From DIGJ01 sp036658435 (GTDB lineage Bacteria; Bacillota; Clostridia; Lachnospirales; Lachnospiraceae), in the NCBI GenBank assembly GCA_036658435.1, contig JAVXEO010000054.1, positions 1-15,245 on the forward strand: a stretch of DNA of 15,245 nucleotides, written 5' to 3'. Below the pieces are notes generated by a model. It was not told the origin of the DNA. It did no database searches and saw nothing but the letters and a program-made list of their open reading frames with translations. The position numbers and the translations under genes were made by a program. Below are positions 13,790 to 15,245 of this stretch, one piece after another (position 1 is the first letter of the stretch; each line of letters opens with the position of its first letter).

Positions 13790-15041
13790 AAAAATTATAG
13801 GATATATAAATGGTGAAAATGAAATAGATACCAGCGTAATTAGAAGGGCGCAAATTTATGCAAATAATGGAGCAGATGCCTTATTTCTCTATAATTATAC
13901 AAGAGATGATGCTTCAAGAACCGAGTTTTTAAAAACGGTAAAAAAAATTGCAAAATTATGCGATATTCCATTTAACATTGGACTCTATGTGGAACGTTTT
14001 GAAGATATAAAAAAAGCATTGTATACAGGGGCACATCAAGTGGTGGTAAAAAAAGCATTACTAAAAGATGATCTCGTTTTAATTGAAGCCGTAGACCGCT
14101 TTGGAAAAGATAAGATTACCATGGAAATTGATTCCATTGGAGATTTTAAGGATTTTGCCTATACACAACATTTAAAGGAAATAGGTATTTATGGTGTTCT
14201 TTTAAAGCATGTTGTTGTTTCAGAACAATTGAAAGAAAATATTGTAAATGCCGACATGCCCATTATTATTCGAGACAGTTTAATTCGAAATGATTTAATG
14301 GAACTTATGACTCTGGATAACGTGGAAGGTGTGGCAACCAACTATTTTGAAGAAAAAGACATTATGAAAGCAAAGCGTGCACTTTTGAAAGAGGGTGTAA
14401 AGGTGAATGTTTTTGAAAGTACAGAGAAGTTTTCGGAGTTTAAATTGAATGAAGAAGGCCTCATTCCCGTTGTGGCACAAGACTATAAAACGGGTGAGGT
14501 ATTAATGGTTGCTTACATGAATGAAGAAGCCTATAAAAAGACCTTGGAAACCGGTAAAATGACCTACTATAGCCGAAGTCGAAAAGAACTTTGGTGCAAA
14601 GGAGATACTTCCGGGCATTTTCAATACCTAAAACACTTGATGATAGACTGTGATAGTGATACAATACTAGCAAAGGTAAAACAAGTTGGTGCAGCTTGTC
14701 ATACGGGAAATCGTACTTGTTTTTATACGGATTTAGTAAAACATGAGTACGATACATGGAATCCTCTTACGGTATTTAATGATGTTTATAATGTTATTAT
14801 GGATAGAAAAAATAACCCCAAAGAAGGTTCTTATACCAATTATTTGTTTGACAAGGGAATCGACAAGATACTGAAAAAGTGTGGAGAAGAAGCAACCGAA
14901 ATTGTAATTGCAGCCAAGAACCCAGATATGGAAGAGCTAAAATATGAAATATCGGATTTTATGTATCATATGATGGTTTTAATGGCGGAATGTGGGCTTG
15001 ACTGGGAAGATATTACAAAAGAGCTTTCCCATAGAAGATAG
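13779..15041 (+). CDS. hisIE: HisIE fused to an N-terminal degenerate HisF-like barrel
   Basis: HisI opens the purine ring of phosphoribosyl-AMP and HisE hydrolyses phosphoribosyl-ATP to it: steps three and two. The HisI domain (about 216-320) shows MTYYSRSRKELWCKGDTSGH, the magnesium set D290/D292/D294 and zinc cysteines C291, C307, C314. The HisE domain (about 330-415) shows KILKKCGEEATEIVIAAKN and YEISDFMYH. Typical HisIE is about 200-220 residues; here it is 420. The extra N-terminal 210 residues look like a worn HisF barrel (RRAQIYANNGADALFLYN, IPFNIGLYVERFEDIKKAL, KITMEID). They have no PCLD aspartate and no glycine phosphate loops. ATG 13779 is preferred, with AAAGGAG at 13760-13766, overlapping the HisA-like end. 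The HisIE activities look intact; the barrel's role is unknown. Confidence 0.93.
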   Translation: MDDKKIIGYINGENEIDTSVIRRAQIYANNGADALFLYNYTRDDASRTEFLKTVKKIAKLCDIPFNIGLYVERFEDIKKALYTGAHQVVVKKALLKDDLVLIEAVDRFGKDKITMEIDSIGDFKDFAYTQHLKEIGIYGVLLKHVVVSEQLKENIVNADMPIIIRDSLIRNDLMELMTLDNVEGVATNYFEEKDIMKAKRALLKEGVKVNVFESTEKFSEFKLNEEGLIPVVAQDYKTGEVLMVAYMNEEAYKKTLETGKMTYYSRSRKELWCKGDTSGHFQYLKHLMIDCDSDTILAKVKQVGAACHTGNRTCFYTDLVKHEYDTWNPLTVFNDVYNVIMDRKNNPKEGSYTNYLFDKGIDKILKKCGEEATEIVIAAKNPDMEELKYEISDFMYHMMVLMAECGLDWEDITKELSHRR

Positions 15042-15052
15042 GAGGAGATCAG

Positions 15053-15193
15053 ATGTTTGGAGCAGCGTTTCTTTTTTATGCAGTGCGTTTCCTATTATTT
15101 GGAGCAATTGCAGGAGCTGGAATTTTTGCAGGTATTGTTATTCGCAAAAACAAAAACAGCAAAGTCAGCACCATTGGTAAAGCAAGCGAATAA
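15053..15193 (+). CDS. 46-residue membrane protein downstream of hisIE
   Basis: This short gene follows hisIE by 11 bases. GGAGGAG at 15041-15047, which overlaps the hisIE stop codon, is an excellent ribosome site five bases before the ATG at 15053. The product begins with MFGAAFLFYAVRFLLFGAIA and is hydrophobic to about residue 30 (one membrane helix, glycine- and alanine-rich), then has a basic tail (RKNKNSKVSTIGKASE), suggesting an N-out, C-in helix by the positive-inside rule. I do not know a named family. The ribosome site, spacing and composition argue for a real small protein; its link to histidine synthesis is only positional. Confidence 0.72.
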   Translation: MFGAAFLFYAVRFLLFGAIAGAGIFAGIVIRKNKNSKVSTIGKASE

Positions 15194-15203
15194 ATTATAA
15201 AAA

Positions 15204-15236
15204 CATTCGAACGCCCCCGGTATGTTATAACGAATG
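15204..15236 (+). other. Weak dyad at the window end
   Basis: After the 46-residue gene, CATTCG (15204-15209) and CGAATG (15231-15236) can pair around a 21-base loop that contains a C-rich patch. No T tract is seen before the window stops, so it could be part of a terminator or of the next gene's leader. It is too short to judge. Confidence 0.2.
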
Positions 15237-15245
15237 ACAGATACG

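Noticed and set aside
15194..15245. Possible tRNA or rRNA leader at the window end
   Set aside because: The C-rich patch and small dyad do not form a cloverleaf or T-arm; too little sequence remains to support an RNA gene.

Overview
The window is about 15.2 kb of AT-rich, gene-dense bacterial DNA, with every recognisable gene on the + strand. Strong purine-rich Shine-Dalgarno sites, several σA-type promoters, a recX-rny junction, a RelQ-type alarmone synthetase, RecU and a HisZ + short-HisG pair all point to a low-GC Firmicute. The style of the genes suggests a clostridial anaerobe, most likely Lachnospiraceae (inference). No insertion sequences, CRISPR arrays, tRNA or rRNA genes were seen, and no stretch over 300 bases lacks a gene.

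Region 1 (1-1892) holds the 3' end of recX, apparently frameshifted at an A9 tract, then rny (RNase Y) with its own promoter and a strong terminator. Region 2 (about 1930-8324) starts at a good promoter and runs through seven closely spaced genes: a small alarmone synthetase (RelQ type), an RsuA-type pseudouridine synthase, a HAD phosphatase, a YgiQ radical-SAM protein, an unrecognised two-helix membrane protein, an RluA-type pseudouridine synthase, and RecU overlapping it. It reads as a mixed housekeeping operon of RNA modification, stringent signalling and DNA repair.

Region 3 (8321-15193) is a histidine biosynthesis cluster: hisZ, hisG, hisD, a FliD-like intruder gene, hisB, a divergent hisA-like gene, a HisF-like/HisI/HisE fusion, and a 46-residue membrane protein. 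A perfect TTGACA-N17-TATAAT promoter overlaps the recU stop codon. It is followed by a 19-bp imperfect direct repeat in the leader. HisZ and short HisG form the first enzyme, HisI and HisE do the next two steps, HisB the dehydration and HisD the last oxidation. No credible active HisA or HisF, and no HisH, HisC or histidinol-phosphatase, is encoded here, so these must lie elsewhere if the pathway is complete.

The most unusual part is the 3' end of the his cluster. Two successive HisA/HisF-type β/α-barrels have lost key catalytic and phosphate-binding motifs, yet both frames are intact and fully embedded in the operon; one is fused to HisIE. The second oddity is the FliD-like, cysteine-free protein between hisD and hisB, with a possible σ28/σD-type promoter just upstream.
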